Below, one piece after another: positions 33,728 to 43,277 of a stretch of 64,000 bases of DNA. The first letter of the stretch is position 1. Each line of letters starts with the position of its first letter. The position numbers were made by a program, and so were the translations under genes. The notes beneath the pieces are model-generated. The model was given only the letters and a program-made list of their open reading frames with translations. It was not told the DNA's origin and searched no databases. The stretch comes from Hydromicrobium sp964517765 (GTDB taxonomy: Bacteria; Actinomycetota; Humimicrobiia; Humimicrobiales; Humimicrobiaceae), in NCBI GenBank assembly GCA_964517765.1, contig CAZFEN010000002.1, forward strand, positions 1-64,000, in the 5' to 3' direction.

Positions 33728-35269
33728 ATGGATCTGTTAATAAAAATAGTTTCGCTGGGAATTGCGATAATAATAGGCTTTGTAGTAGGATTCTTTTTCC
33801 GAAAATATATCATTGATTCAAAGTTAAGCTCGGCTGAGCAAAAAGCAAATCTTATGCTTAACAATGCTAAAAAAGAGGCTCAGACTTTAAAAAAAGAAAT
33901 ACTTCTTGAAGGTAAAGAGGATATTCAAAATTTAAAGACACATTCCGAAGAGGAAATCAAAAAACAGAGATTCGAAATTAGAAAGATGGAAGACAGGCTG
34001 CAGGGCAGAGAAGACTCTATCGAAAAAAAGGCACATTACCTGGAAAAGAAAGAACAGGATATAAATCAAAAAAAAGAAGAATTTGAAATCAAAAATAAGA
34101 AATTAGATGAAATACTGGATAAAGAAATACTAAGACTTGAAGCTATTGCCGAACTAACAAAAGAGGAGGCAAAAGCGATCCTGATAAAAAAAATAGAAGA
34201 AGAAGCGAGGTATGAGTCGGCAAAAGAGATTAGAAACATAGAGACAAGGCTGAAAGAAGATGCTGATACCCTGGCAAAGAAGATAATCTCTCAGGCCATA
34301 CAGAGATGTGCCCTTGATCATGTAAGTGAGACTACTGTATCGGTTGTAAATTTACCCAATGACGAGATGAAAGGAAGGATAATAGGAAGAGAGGGGAGAA
34401 ACATAAGAGTTTTCGAAAATCTTACAGGAATAAACTTAATCGTGGACGATACTCCCGAAGCCGTAATATTGTCTTCTTTTGATCCTGTAAGAAGAGAAAT
34501 TGCAAGGGTGACACTTGAAAACCTAATAATGGATGGAAGAATTCACCCTGCCAGAATCGAAGAAATGTATGAAAAAGCAAGCAAGATCATAAATAACGAA
34601 ATCAAGGTGGAGGGAGAACAGACAGTTTTTGATGCAGGAATATCTGAAATAAATCCAGGGATCGTAAAAGTACTTGGAAGATTGAAATACAGAACCAGTT
34701 ATGGCCAGAACGTACTGCTGCATTCAAAAGAAGTAGCCTATGTTGCAGGCGTGATTGCATCGGAACTTGGGATGAATGTAAAAAAGGCAAAGAGAGCAGG
34801 ATTACTTCACGATATAGGTAAGGCTCTGACACATGATATAGAAGGATCACATGCAATAATCGGTGCCGAACTTGCTAAAAGACTTCATGAAGATGAAGAG
34901 ATATGTCATGCAATCGAATCTCATCATAATGAAGTTGAAGCTAACTCGGTATTGGATGTGATCATACAGGCAGCCGATCAGATATCAGGCGGAAGACCGG
35001 GTGCAAGAAGAGAAACACTTGAAAGCTACGTAAAAAGGCTTGAAAGTCTTGAAAAAATTGCAACAGAATTCAAGGGAATCGAAAAAGCTTATGCAATACA
35101 GGCCGGAAGAGAAATAAGAGTCATGGTAAAACCCGAAGAAGTCAATGAAGAGATGTCTCTTGTTCTGGCTAAAGAAATAGCAAAAGAAATAGAAAAAGAA
35201 ATGGAGTACCCCGGACAAATAAAGGTGACTGTTATCAGAGAAAGCAGAGCAGTCGAATATGCAAAATAA
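33728..35269 (+). CDS. rny: Ribonuclease Y
   Basis: A 513 aa membrane-anchored endoribonuclease that starts bulk mRNA decay. It has an N-terminal transmembrane helix (about 4-24), a long coiled coil (about 25-195), a KH RNA-binding domain (about 205-270, MKGRIIGREGRNIRVFENLTG) and an HD domain (about 330-425) with LLHDIGKA and SHHNEVEA. Length is standard. The gene has its own leader with a terminator, a set-up that would fit self-limitation of RNase Y (inference). The next gene starts 11 bases inside its 3' end. Confidence 0.97.
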   Translation: MDLLIKIVSLGIAIIIGFVVGFFFRKYIIDSKLSSAEQKANLMLNNAKKEAQTLKKEILLEGKEDIQNLKTHSEEEIKKQRFEIRKMEDRLQGREDSIEKKAHYLEKKEQDINQKKEEFEIKNKKLDEILDKEILRLEAIAELTKEEAKAILIKKIEEEARYESAKEIRNIETRLKEDADTLAKKIISQAIQRCALDHVSETTVSVVNLPNDEMKGRIIGREGRNIRVFENLTGINLIVDDTPEAVILSSFDPVRREIARVTLENLIMDGRIHPARIEEMYEKASKIINNEIKVEGEQTVFDAGISEINPGIVKVLGRLKYRTSYGQNVLLHSKEVAYVAGVIASELGMNVKKAKRAGLLHDIGKALTHDIEGSHAIIGAELAKRLHEDEEICHAIESHHNEVEANSVLDVIIQAADQISGGRPGARRETLESYVKRLESLEKIATEFKGIEKAYAIQAGREIRVMVKPEEVNEEMSLVLAKEIAKEIEKEMEYPGQIKVTVIRESRAVEYAK

Positions 35270-36410
35270 CTCCGATTTAAAAAAATTCCTGTCTGAATTA
35301 AATATAAAGGATTCACTTAACGTCGAGGAGGATCTGGGGAACGGATATGTCAGACTGAAAATTTCCGAAGCCGAGAGGAGACAGGCGCTTCAGGATATAA
35401 ATAGCGTTGAAGATATAATTGTAGAGATGATCCGCAACAGCAGGGATGCCGGCAGCAGTAATATATTTATCGGAACAAAAAAAATAGAAGACAAAAGAAG
35501 AAAAATATATTTTATAGATGACGGCGGTGGTATCCCTCCTAACCTGCAGAATCTCATTTTTGAATCAAGAGTGACTTCCAAACTTGAAAACGGCATAAAA
35601 GATCCTTACGGATTTCACGGCAGGGGAATGGCATTATTCTCAATAAAATTAAGTGTTGATGATATAAAAATAATATTTTCCGAAAAGTCAAAAGGTGCGT
35701 CTTTTTATATAGACATAGATTTAACGAAAATTCCTGAAAAGAAAGATCAATCGTTGATGCCTCAGATAATCAAAACAGATGGAAATTTAAACATTATCGG
35801 CGGTGTAAATAATATAATAAAAACTATAATAGAGTTTCAGCTTCAAAACAGAGAAATCAACTTTTTTTTCGGAAGCCCAACTCAGATACTTTCAACAATG
35901 CGGGAAATTTCAAGAAAAGACTTAAAGAAAAATAATTATCCTGAATTTGACGAGTGGGAAAAATTAATTAAATTCATACAAAAAAATAATATAAAAGTAA
36001 CCGAAATTCCCATACTTACCGATAATTATACGGTGATGGAGATTATCTCTAAAAACATTTTCAATATGGATATATCGCAGAGAGGTATTCAGAGAATCAT
36101 ATATAATGAAATAAAAGCGCTTGAACCTCTTAAAATTGATTCAGATAATGACCTGAAGGTTCCTCCGGTAAGCAGAAATTCCGATAAAGATAATGAAAGC
36201 AAAACGTCTGATAAGAAGCTTTTACTCTATGATGAATCCAAATTGGCAAGCAGGTTTAAAGATGACGAGATTAGATGTATAATTAAAGCCGCAAAAGACA
36301 AGATAAGAGAATTAGGAGATAAATATTTCGTTACTACCGGAGAGAACATAGAATATAAAAAGGCAAATAATATTATAAAAATATCGATCGAACTGAAGCA
36401 AAAAGAATAA
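35259..36410 (+). CDS. GHKL-type ATPase of unknown function
   Basis: A 383 aa protein whose N-terminal third carries a GHKL (Hsp90/MutL/histidine kinase) ATP site. The N-box is EMIRNSRDAG with Glu56 and Asn60, followed by G1 DDGGGIP at 87-93 and G2 GFHGRGMALFSI at 118-129. The pattern is closer to MutL/Hsp90 than to histidine kinases, and there is no phosphoacceptor domain. The rest (about 170-383) matches no domain I recognise; it is Lys-rich with a low-complexity Asp/Lys/Ser linker near 300-320. It overlaps rny by 11 bases and is followed by spoVS after 25, so the three are probably co-expressed. Confidence 0.8.
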   Translation: MQNNSDLKKFLSELNIKDSLNVEEDLGNGYVRLKISEAERRQALQDINSVEDIIVEMIRNSRDAGSSNIFIGTKKIEDKRRKIYFIDDGGGIPPNLQNLIFESRVTSKLENGIKDPYGFHGRGMALFSIKLSVDDIKIIFSEKSKGASFYIDIDLTKIPEKKDQSLMPQIIKTDGNLNIIGGVNNIIKTIIEFQLQNREINFFFGSPTQILSTMREISRKDLKKNNYPEFDEWEKLIKFIQKNNIKVTEIPILTDNYTVMEIISKNIFNMDISQRGIQRIIYNEIKALEPLKIDSDNDLKVPPVSRNSDKDNESKTSDKKLLLYDESKLASRFKDDEIRCIIKAAKDKIRELGDKYFVTTGENIEYKKANNIIKISIELKQKE

Positions 36411-36435
36411 AAATTAAAATAGCAATAATAATAAT

Positions 36436-36708
36436 ATGGATAGCAATATTAAATTGCTCAAGGTTTCTTCAAAATCAAAGCCCAATTCGGTAGCAGGTGC
36501 AATTGCAGGGATTATCAGAAGCGAGTCAAGGGTGCAGATCCAGACCATAGGTGCGGGAGCATTGAACCAGGCCGTAAAAGGCATAGCAATAGCAAGAGGA
36601 TTTATAGCTCCTACCGGTCAGGAATTAATATGCATACCTTATTTTAAAGATATAGAAGTGAATGGGGAAATAAAAACTGCTATCGTTCTTAGTATCGAGT
36701 CCAAATAA
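36436..36708 (+). CDS. spoVS: Stage V sporulation protein S family protein
   Basis: A 90 aa Alba-like DNA/RNA-binding fold protein. LKVSSKSKPNSVAGAIAG and QTIGAGALNQAVKGIAIARGF are the highly conserved SpoVS signature. In Bacillus it affects septation during sporulation, and rny and spoVS are near neighbours there too. Many non-sporulating bacteria carry it, so it does not prove sporulation. Confidence 0.95.
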   Translation: MDSNIKLLKVSSKSKPNSVAGAIAGIIRSESRVQIQTIGAGALNQAVKGIAIARGFIAPTGQELICIPYFKDIEVNGEIKTAIVLSIESK

Positions 36709-36780
36709 TTGTTTGAATTATAAGTCCGACACCTTTTAAATTTATATATTCACAATTTTTAAGCAAGGATATTCATATTT

Positions 36781-38085
36781 ATGAAATTTTATATCGAAAC
36801 TTTCGGATGCCAGATGAATGAAAATGACACTGAAAGGATCCAGTTTTTACTTGAAAACACCGGACATGAGAAGACAGATGATATTTCAGAATCCGATATA
36901 ATCATCCTTAATACCTGCACCGTTAGAGAAAGCGCAAAAAACAGACAATATGGGCATATAGGAAATTTAAAGAAAATAAAAAATTTAAAAAAAGATATTC
37001 TTATCTGTATAGGCGGGTGCGCTGCTCAGGACCTTAAAGAAAAAATAATCAAAGACTTCCCTTACGTAGATGTTGTTTTTGGTACACATAATATAGCGGA
37101 TCTCCCGGACCTTATAAACAGAAGGATTTCAACCGGCAGGAGCATATGTTCCATTAAAGATAATGGATTTGATCCTGAGCTTTTTAAAGTAAGAAGGAAG
37201 CATAGTTTAAGAGCACTTGTACCAATAACCATTGGCTGTGATAACTACTGCTCATACTGCATTGTACCTGCGGTAAGAGGATATGAAAGATCCATAGAAG
37301 CAGAAAAAATTCTAAAGAATATCGAAGAACTGGTATCTGATGGGGTAATCGAAGTGACACTTCTGGGGCAAAATGTAAATTCCTATGGAAAAAATCTAAG
37401 GGAACCATGTACATTTCCGGAACTTCTTAGAAAAATATCTGATATAAAAGGCCTTAAAAGAATCAGGTTTATGACATCACATCCAAAAGACTTCTCCAAT
37501 GATCTTATAGATGTCATAAAAAACAGAGATAATATTGCAAAGCATATTCATCTGCCCCTACAGGCAGGATCAGATAAGATTTTAAAAGAGATGAATAGAA
37601 ATTATACCGAAAAGGACTACACCGGCATTATTGAAAATATAAGAAACAAAATCCCTGATTGTGCAATTACTACCGATATAATAGTGGGTTTTCCAGGAGA
37701 AGAGAGAGAAGATTTTCTGGATACCCTGGAAATGGTTAGAAAAATAAGGTTCAACAGAGCATTTACTTTTATATACTCTCCGAGGGCAGGGACCAGAGCT
37801 TCTGATATGGAAGACCGCATCCCTCTTGATGAAAAGAAAAAATGGTTCAGGCAGTTACTTGAGGTCCAGAATACGATATCTTTTGAGGAAAATAATAAGC
37901 TTATCGACAGAAAATTTGAAGTATTGGTCGAGGGAAACAGTCCCAAAAATAATGCCCTTCTGGAGGGAAGAATGGAAAATAACACTATTGTAAATTTCGA
38001 AGGTGAAAGCAATCTTATTGGAAAGATAGTTCCGGTTATCATAATAGATGCCAGAACATTTTATGTTAAGGGGAAACTGGTTTAA
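36781..38085 (+). CDS. miaB: tRNA-2-methylthio-N6-dimethylallyladenosine synthase
   Basis: A 434 aa radical SAM methylthiotransferase that modifies A37 of tRNAs reading UNN codons. The N-terminal UPF0004 domain has TFGCQMNENDTERI and LNTCTVRESA with three cluster cysteines. The radical SAM motif is GCDNYCSYCIVP, and a C-terminal TRAM domain (about 370-434) is present. It acts after MiaA, encoded next. Confidence 0.96.
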   Translation: MKFYIETFGCQMNENDTERIQFLLENTGHEKTDDISESDIIILNTCTVRESAKNRQYGHIGNLKKIKNLKKDILICIGGCAAQDLKEKIIKDFPYVDVVFGTHNIADLPDLINRRISTGRSICSIKDNGFDPELFKVRRKHSLRALVPITIGCDNYCSYCIVPAVRGYERSIEAEKILKNIEELVSDGVIEVTLLGQNVNSYGKNLREPCTFPELLRKISDIKGLKRIRFMTSHPKDFSNDLIDVIKNRDNIAKHIHLPLQAGSDKILKEMNRNYTEKDYTGIIENIRNKIPDCAITTDIIVGFPGEEREDFLDTLEMVRKIRFNRAFTFIYSPRAGTRASDMEDRIPLDEKKKWFRQLLEVQNTISFEENNKLIDRKFEVLVEGNSPKNNALLEGRMENNTIVNFEGESNLIGKIVPVIIIDARTFYVKGKLV

Positions 38086-38122
38086 TGATATCAATCATAA
38101 TAATTTTGATAGTATAAATAAA

Positions 38123-39166
38123 ATGAATATAATCAAAAATTCCTTAATCAAATCTATACGAAACGAATTAAGAAATAGTGGTATCTGCCTTGATAAACTT
38201 ATTAAAAAATTAACTGACTTAAAAAAAGTCATTGTCATTTGCGGTCCTACATGTGCCGGTAAAAGCAGAGTCGGGATAATTCTGGCGAAGCTTCTTAAAA
38301 CGGATATCGTATCGGTAGATTCGATGCAGGTGTACAGAGGAATGGATATAGGAACAGATAAATATGACCTGAAAGATTCCGGAATAAAGCAGTATATGAC
38401 TGATATTTTTGATCCGGATCATGATTTAAGCATTATGGAGTTTAAAGGAATATGCGATAAAATAATCAAAAATAATTTTTTTCTCAAAAATAAAATTCCT
38501 CTTCTTGTAGGGGGTTCTGGATTATATATTAGAGGAATAATCAGCGGTATGGATCCTATGCCGGATGAAAATAAGGATATAAGAAAAAGGTTAAAAGAAG
38601 ATATCGAGAATCATGGTATAGAAAGATACTATTTGAAATTAAAAAAAATAGACCCGCATTATGCAAAGAAAATAAGCGAAAACGATCAGAGGAGAATAAT
38701 AAGGGCAATTGAAGTTTACGAAATCACAGGCAACACTTTTTCCAGTCTTCAGAATATATGGAAGAACCATAAATCCGATTACGGAGCTATTTCTGTCGGA
38801 ATCACACTTGATAGGAAAAAATTGTATAACAATATTGATAAAAGGGTAGACAGAATGTTTGAAAAAGGACTGGTTGAAGAGGTAAAAGAATTAATTGATA
38901 ATGGATATGAAAATTACCGCAGCATTCTACAGGCTGTTGGATACAAAGAATTGGTAAAATACCTAAAGGGGGAAATAACCCTTGAGAAATGCGTCAGCGA
39001 TATCAAGAGAAATACCAGGAGACTTGCTAAAAAACAAATGACCTGGTTTAACGCAGAGACTAAAATTAATTGGATAAGCGCGGATAATTATGATAACATT
39101 TTTAAACTAATCAGAGATATTTTTAAAATAATACAGAAACAGATCAATAATGATATCAAAAATTAA
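38123..39166 (+). CDS. miaA: tRNA dimethylallyltransferase
   Basis: Adds the dimethylallyl group to A37 of tRNA, the substrate for MiaB. It has the P-loop VICGPTCAGKS, DSMQVYRGMDIGT, LLVGGSGLYIRGI and the C-terminal ILQAVGYKEL and TRRLAKKQMTWF. The start is uncertain. ATG 38123 gives 347 aa; an in-frame ATG at 38048 overlaps miaB. Both leave 40 or more residues before the P-loop, which normally lies within the first 20, so a later TTG start is also possible. No clear ribosome site helps. Confidence 0.9.
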   Translation: MNIIKNSLIKSIRNELRNSGICLDKLIKKLTDLKKVIVICGPTCAGKSRVGIILAKLLKTDIVSVDSMQVYRGMDIGTDKYDLKDSGIKQYMTDIFDPDHDLSIMEFKGICDKIIKNNFFLKNKIPLLVGGSGLYIRGIISGMDPMPDENKDIRKRLKEDIENHGIERYYLKLKKIDPHYAKKISENDQRRIIRAIEVYEITGNTFSSLQNIWKNHKSDYGAISVGITLDRKKLYNNIDKRVDRMFEKGLVEEVKELIDNGYENYRSILQAVGYKELVKYLKGEITLEKCVSDIKRNTRRLAKKQMTWFNAETKINWISADNYDNIFKLIRDIFKIIQKQINNDIKN

Positions 39167-40031
39167 AAAAATTGAATTTTCAAAACTAAATGGCCAGGGC
39201 AATGATTTTATATTAATAGATGCAACCGTAAACCATATAAAATTATCCGGAGATCAGATAATAAGGATGTGTGACAGGAATTTTGGTATAGGTGCGGATG
39301 GTTTGATCCTGGTAAGACCATCTAAAATATCCGATTTGAAAATGGATTATTATAACAGGGATGGTTCGATTGCAGAAATGTGCGGAAATGGAATAAGATG
39401 TGTGGCCAGGTTTGCTTATGAAAAAAATCTTTTAAATAAAAAAAATAAGAATTTCAATATTGAGACACTTTCAGGAATAAAAAAAGTATTTCTCAAAATA
39501 GAGAGCTGTAAAGTCAAAGATATTAAAGTAGATATGGGCAGTCCCGAATTTAAACCTGAAAATATTCCTGTTAATATTAGTGATAATAAAGTAAATGAGA
39601 TTTTTAACTATAAAATTAAAATCGATTCTGAAGACTTTATCATTAACTGTGTTTCCACAGGCAATCCTCACTGTGTGATATTTCTAAAAAATAATATGGA
39701 CCTGGATACTTTTCCTGTTAGAAAATGGGGACCCAGAATTGAAAATCACAGGATCTTCCCAAATAAGACTAATGTGGAATTTGTCCGGGTCAGCGGCAAT
39801 GAAGAATTAAATATACGAATATGGGAAAGGGGAGTAGGGGAAACTCTTGCATGCGGCACAGGTGCATGTGCATCCGCAGTCTGCGCCATAAAGTTAAAAA
39901 AAGTCAGTATAAATAAAGTTATCGTCAATGTACCGGGAGGGAAATTGGATATCTCCTGGGATCCCAGGGATAATATCATCTACCTCGAAGGTAAAGTGGA
40001 ACACAATTTTGACGGCATTTATTTTTTATAA
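39150..40031 (+). CDS. dapF: Diaminopimelate epimerase
   Basis: A 293 aa cofactor-independent racemase that converts LL- to meso-diaminopimelate for peptidoglycan and lysine. Both catalytic cysteines are present, in EMCGNGIRC and LACGTGACAS. The substrate motifs GQGNDFILID and GNPHCVIF are also present. It overlaps the miaA end by 17 bases and precedes the diaminopimelate aminotransferase gene by 24, so the two consecutive pathway steps are linked. Confidence 0.96.
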   Translation: MISKIKKIEFSKLNGQGNDFILIDATVNHIKLSGDQIIRMCDRNFGIGADGLILVRPSKISDLKMDYYNRDGSIAEMCGNGIRCVARFAYEKNLLNKKNKNFNIETLSGIKKVFLKIESCKVKDIKVDMGSPEFKPENIPVNISDNKVNEIFNYKIKIDSEDFIINCVSTGNPHCVIFLKNNMDLDTFPVRKWGPRIENHRIFPNKTNVEFVRVSGNEELNIRIWERGVGETLACGTGACASAVCAIKLKKVSINKVIVNVPGGKLDISWDPRDNIIYLEGKVEHNFDGIYFL

Positions 40032-40055
40032 ATAATTAACATAGAGAGGAATCCA

Positions 40056-41219
40056 ATGCATTTTGAAGAAGCCGAAAGATTAAAGTCCCTTCCTCCTTAT
40101 TTATTTGCAGAAATCGATAAATTAATAAACAAGAAAAGGAGAGAAGGATTGGATGTGATAAGTCTGGCAATCGGTGATCCGGATATACCAACATCAAAGG
40201 ATATTGTAGAGACTCTCTGTAAAGAAGCAAACGTCCCGGAAAATCACAGATATCCCTCAAGTTACGGTTTAAAGATTTTTAAAGAAGCAGTATCAAATTT
40301 TTATTTGCAGAGATTCAATGTAACACTTGATCCGGAAAGGGAAGTCATACCGCTTATGGGTTCCAAGGAAGGAATAGCTAATCTGGCTTATACATTTATA
40401 AATCCGGGCGATCATGTTATTATGACCGACCCATCTTATCTTGTATATAAAATAAGCGCTCTATTCGCAGGCGGAATACCTTATAAGGTTCCTCTTAAGA
40501 AAGAGGATGATTTCTTATTAGATATTGAAGATATTGATCCGGAAATAGCAAAAAAAGCAAAGATAATATATATAAATTATCCGAATAATCCGACTTCGGC
40601 AACATGTGATAAGAGTTTTTTTGAGAAGATAGTATCTTTTGCAGAAAAAAATAATATTATTGTCTGCCATGATAATGCTTATTCAGATGTCTATCAGGTC
40701 GAGAACAAACCGATGAGTTTTTTAAATGCTTACGGCTCCAAAAATATAGGAATAGAATTCAATTCACTTTCAAAGACTTTTAATATGACAGGGTGGAGGA
40801 TAGGCTATGCCGTTGGTAATGCAGGAATTATCGAAAGCCTGGGTAAATATAAAACCAATGTAGATTCCGGTGTTTTTAATGCCATTCAATATGCCTCAGT
40901 CAAAGCTCTGGAAAATTACAAAATACATACGGAATATAACAATAAGATTTACAACAGGAGAAGGGAATTGATAAAGAAAACCCTTGATGAAACGGGAATA
41001 GATTATCACGATTCCAACGCTACCATATATGTATGGGCAAAGGTTCCTGAAGGATTTACATCGGGCTCATTCTCTAAAATGCTGCTTGATAAAGCTAATG
41101 TAGTGGTAACACCGGGTGTAGAATTCGGAGAGAACGGGGAAGGCTATATAAGGATCTCCATGACTCTGGAAGATAGCAGATTGGAAGAAGCCTTAAAAAG
41201 GATAAGAAACGTTTTATGA
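40056..41219 (+). CDS. dapL: LL-diaminopimelate aminotransferase
   Basis: A 387 aa PLP aminotransferase (fold type I). It has ISLAIGDPDIPTS, YPSSYGLKIFKEAV, PLMGSKEGIANL, NYPNNPTSA, the PLP Lys in SLSKTFNMTGWRIGYAVGN, and the Arg in GEGYIRISM. The pattern fits the DapL class that converts tetrahydrodipicolinate directly to LL-DAP. The position next to dapF supports this, and it implies the succinylase-free lysine route. A general aspartate-type aminotransferase is the alternative. Confidence 0.85.
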   Translation: MHFEEAERLKSLPPYLFAEIDKLINKKRREGLDVISLAIGDPDIPTSKDIVETLCKEANVPENHRYPSSYGLKIFKEAVSNFYLQRFNVTLDPEREVIPLMGSKEGIANLAYTFINPGDHVIMTDPSYLVYKISALFAGGIPYKVPLKKEDDFLLDIEDIDPEIAKKAKIIYINYPNNPTSATCDKSFFEKIVSFAEKNNIIVCHDNAYSDVYQVENKPMSFLNAYGSKNIGIEFNSLSKTFNMTGWRIGYAVGNAGIIESLGKYKTNVDSGVFNAIQYASVKALENYKIHTEYNNKIYNRRRELIKKTLDETGIDYHDSNATIYVWAKVPEGFTSGSFSKMLLDKANVVVTPGVEFGENGEGYIRISMTLEDSRLEEALKRIRNVL

Positions 41220-41249
41220 AACGGTTAAAGCTGCTAGATGTAATTTGAT

Positions 41250-42551
41250 ATGAAAGAAAAAACCCTTTTAATTTTTATAGATTTCTATAATTTTAGAAAA
41301 AATACCTCAAATAGACCGGATCACAGTAAAGCATTAAGTGAAAATGCAGAAGAACTAAAAAACCTGACCTTAAGTGCCGGTGCAGTTGTAGAAGAGATGG
41401 TTTTCGGTAGACAGGATAAACCAAATCCCAAATATTTCATTGGAACCGGGAAGTTAGATGAAGTCAAAAATATCGTTGATACTAAAGATATAGAACTGGT
41501 AATTTTTGATGATGAAATCACACCTACACAGCAAAGAAATCTACAATTGAAACTTGACACCAAGGTCCTTGATAGAACTGCTTTAATCCTGGATATATTT
41601 GCACAGAGGGCTCACAGCAGTGAAGGAAAACTTCAGGTCGAGCTGGCACAACTTAACTATCTTCTTCCCAGATTGAAAGGCAGGGGAGTAGAGCTTTCAA
41701 GATTGGGCGGCGGTATCGGGACAAGGGGTCCAGGTGAAACAAAGCTTGAAGTCGATAAAAGAAAAATAAGGAAACGAATCAGTGTCCTTGAAAAGAAGAT
41801 ACAACAGATCAGCACACAGAGAGATACTCAGAGAAAGAGCAGGGAAGAAAAGAATGTATTTCAAATAGCACTTGTAGGATACACCAATAGCGGTAAGACT
41901 ACACTTCTTAACTCAACAACCAGTTCAGACGGCTATGTTGAGGATCGTCTATTTTCGACGCTTGATTCGACTACAAGAAAATTAAAAATGTATCCTAATT
42001 CCGAAGCCCTGATCTCAGATACGGTCGGATTCATAGAAAAATTACCGCATCAACTCATAGCATCCTTTAAATCTACTCTCGAGGAAGTCAAAAGATCGGA
42101 TTTACTTTTACTTGTTTCCGATATAAACAAGCCGGATTTCGAGAACAATATTAAGAGTGTCAAAAATGTACTGAAAGAGATCGATGCAGCGGACAAGCCC
42201 ATGCTGCTGATTTTTAATAAAATCGATAAATTAAGCAATGCAGAAATAGAAAGATTAAAAATAAAATATAAAGAAGCGATATTTATATCTGCATTGAAAA
42301 AGACCGGATTTAAAGAATTATATTCAACAGTTAAAAAAATGATCGAAAGGCATTATTTAGATATAGTCGTCAGAATTCCATATAATGAGAATAAGCTTAT
42401 TTCTTTTATTTATGATAACTGTCAGGTTCTCGGACGCAAAAATCTGGGAAACTCAGCTATTTTAAATCTGCATGTGAATTCAAGATACTGTTCCATGTTA
42501 TCACGATACATATACAGAAGAAGAGAAAGCAGGGAAGCCAGGATAGAATAG
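41250..42551 (+). CDS. hflX: GTPase HflX
   Basis: A 433 aa ribosome-associated GTPase that splits or rescues stalled ribosomes. The N-terminal HflX domain has KYFIGTGKLDE and the glycine-rich LSRLGGGIGTRGPGETKLE. The G domain has GYTNSGKTTLLN (G1), DTVGFIEKLP (G3) and NKIDK (G4). It is followed by the convergent lexA gene after 13 bases. There is no clear ribosome site before the ATG. Confidence 0.95.
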   Translation: MKEKTLLIFIDFYNFRKNTSNRPDHSKALSENAEELKNLTLSAGAVVEEMVFGRQDKPNPKYFIGTGKLDEVKNIVDTKDIELVIFDDEITPTQQRNLQLKLDTKVLDRTALILDIFAQRAHSSEGKLQVELAQLNYLLPRLKGRGVELSRLGGGIGTRGPGETKLEVDKRKIRKRISVLEKKIQQISTQRDTQRKSREEKNVFQIALVGYTNSGKTTLLNSTTSSDGYVEDRLFSTLDSTTRKLKMYPNSEALISDTVGFIEKLPHQLIASFKSTLEEVKRSDLLLLVSDINKPDFENNIKSVKNVLKEIDAADKPMLLIFNKIDKLSNAEIERLKIKYKEAIFISALKKTGFKELYSTVKKMIERHYLDIVVRIPYNENKLISFIYDNCQVLGRKNLGNSAILNLHVNSRYCSMLSRYIYRRRESREARIE

Positions 42552-42564
42552 GAGTCAATATAGT

Positions 42565-43194
42565 TTAAAAATATTTCCTGATCACTCCGATTACTTTTCC
42601 AAGTATTTTTACATCATTTACTACAATTGGTTCCATGTAATCATTTTCAGGCATTAATTTTATCTTCTTATCTGTCTTGAAAAATCTTTTGACTGTTGCT
42701 TCATCTTCCAGCAGAGCCACGATTATTTCTCCGTTTATGGCACTTTCCTGTTTCCTTACAACAATATAATCCCTGTCAAGTATACCGGCATTAACCATGC
42801 TGTCTCCTCTTACATGAAGAATAAATACTTCTTTTTTTCCTTTTACGAAGTCAGGTGAAAGAGGAAAATAATCTTCGATATTTTCGGTTGCAAGAATAGG
42901 TTTTCCGGCTGTTATGTTTCCGACAACAGGAACATATACAAGATTATTAAAACCACGATCGATTGTTTCATCCTGCTGCCTTGGAAATATAGAAATAGCA
43001 CGGGGTTTGAACGGATTTCTTTTAAGATATCCTTTTTCTTCAAGTTTTTTTAAATGTGAATGTACAGTTGCCGAGGAACTAAGATTAACTGCCTGAGCTA
43101 TTTCTCTTACGGAAGGAGGATATCCGGATTCTTTGATCTTCTTATTGATGAATTTTAGAATATCTTCCTGTCTTGTGCTGATATTATTATCCAT
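42565..43194 (-). CDS. lexA: SOS repressor LexA
   Basis: A 209 aa repressor and self-cleaving S24 peptidase. It has an N-terminal winged helix (about 1-68), an Ala-Gly cleavage site at 96-97 (NITAGKP), catalytic Ser132 (GDSMVNAG) and Lys169 (TVKRF). All functional residues are intact. Its own promoter carries a LexA box (43259-43272), and a second SOS promoter lies at 44429-44477 before a YneA-like gene. Confidence 0.97.
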   Translation of the reverse strand: MDNNISTRQEDILKFINKKIKESGYPPSVREIAQAVNLSSSATVHSHLKKLEEKGYLKRNPFKPRAISIFPRQQDETIDRGFNNLVYVPVVGNITAGKPILATENIEDYFPLSPDFVKGKKEVFILHVRGDSMVNAGILDRDYIVVRKQESAINGEIIVALLEDEATVKRFFKTDKKIKLMPENDYMEPIVVNDVKILGKVIGVIRKYF

Positions 43195-43232
43195 AATTTT
43201 TTAAAATAATATTTGTTATTCTAATTTCAATT

Positions 43233-43272
43233 ATTATAACAAAAAAGAATAACAAAGGCAAACACAGGTTCG
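43233..43272 (-). promoter_or_regulatory. lexA promoter with LexA box
   Basis: Read on the minus strand: LexA box CGAACCTGTGTTTG (43272-43259), -35 TTGCCT (43261-43256), a 17-base spacer and a perfect TATAAT (43238-43233). The box overlaps the -35 element and matches the CGAAC-N4-GTTYG form used by Firmicutes and Actinobacteria. A separate inverted repeat (TTTGTTATTC at 43212-43221 with its complement at 43247-43256) surrounds the -10 region. Confidence 0.8.
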
Positions 43273-43277
43273 CTTTT

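Noticed and set aside
36436..36708. SpoVS as evidence that the organism sporulates
   Set aside because: SpoVS is widespread in non-sporulating bacteria and no other sporulation gene is present.
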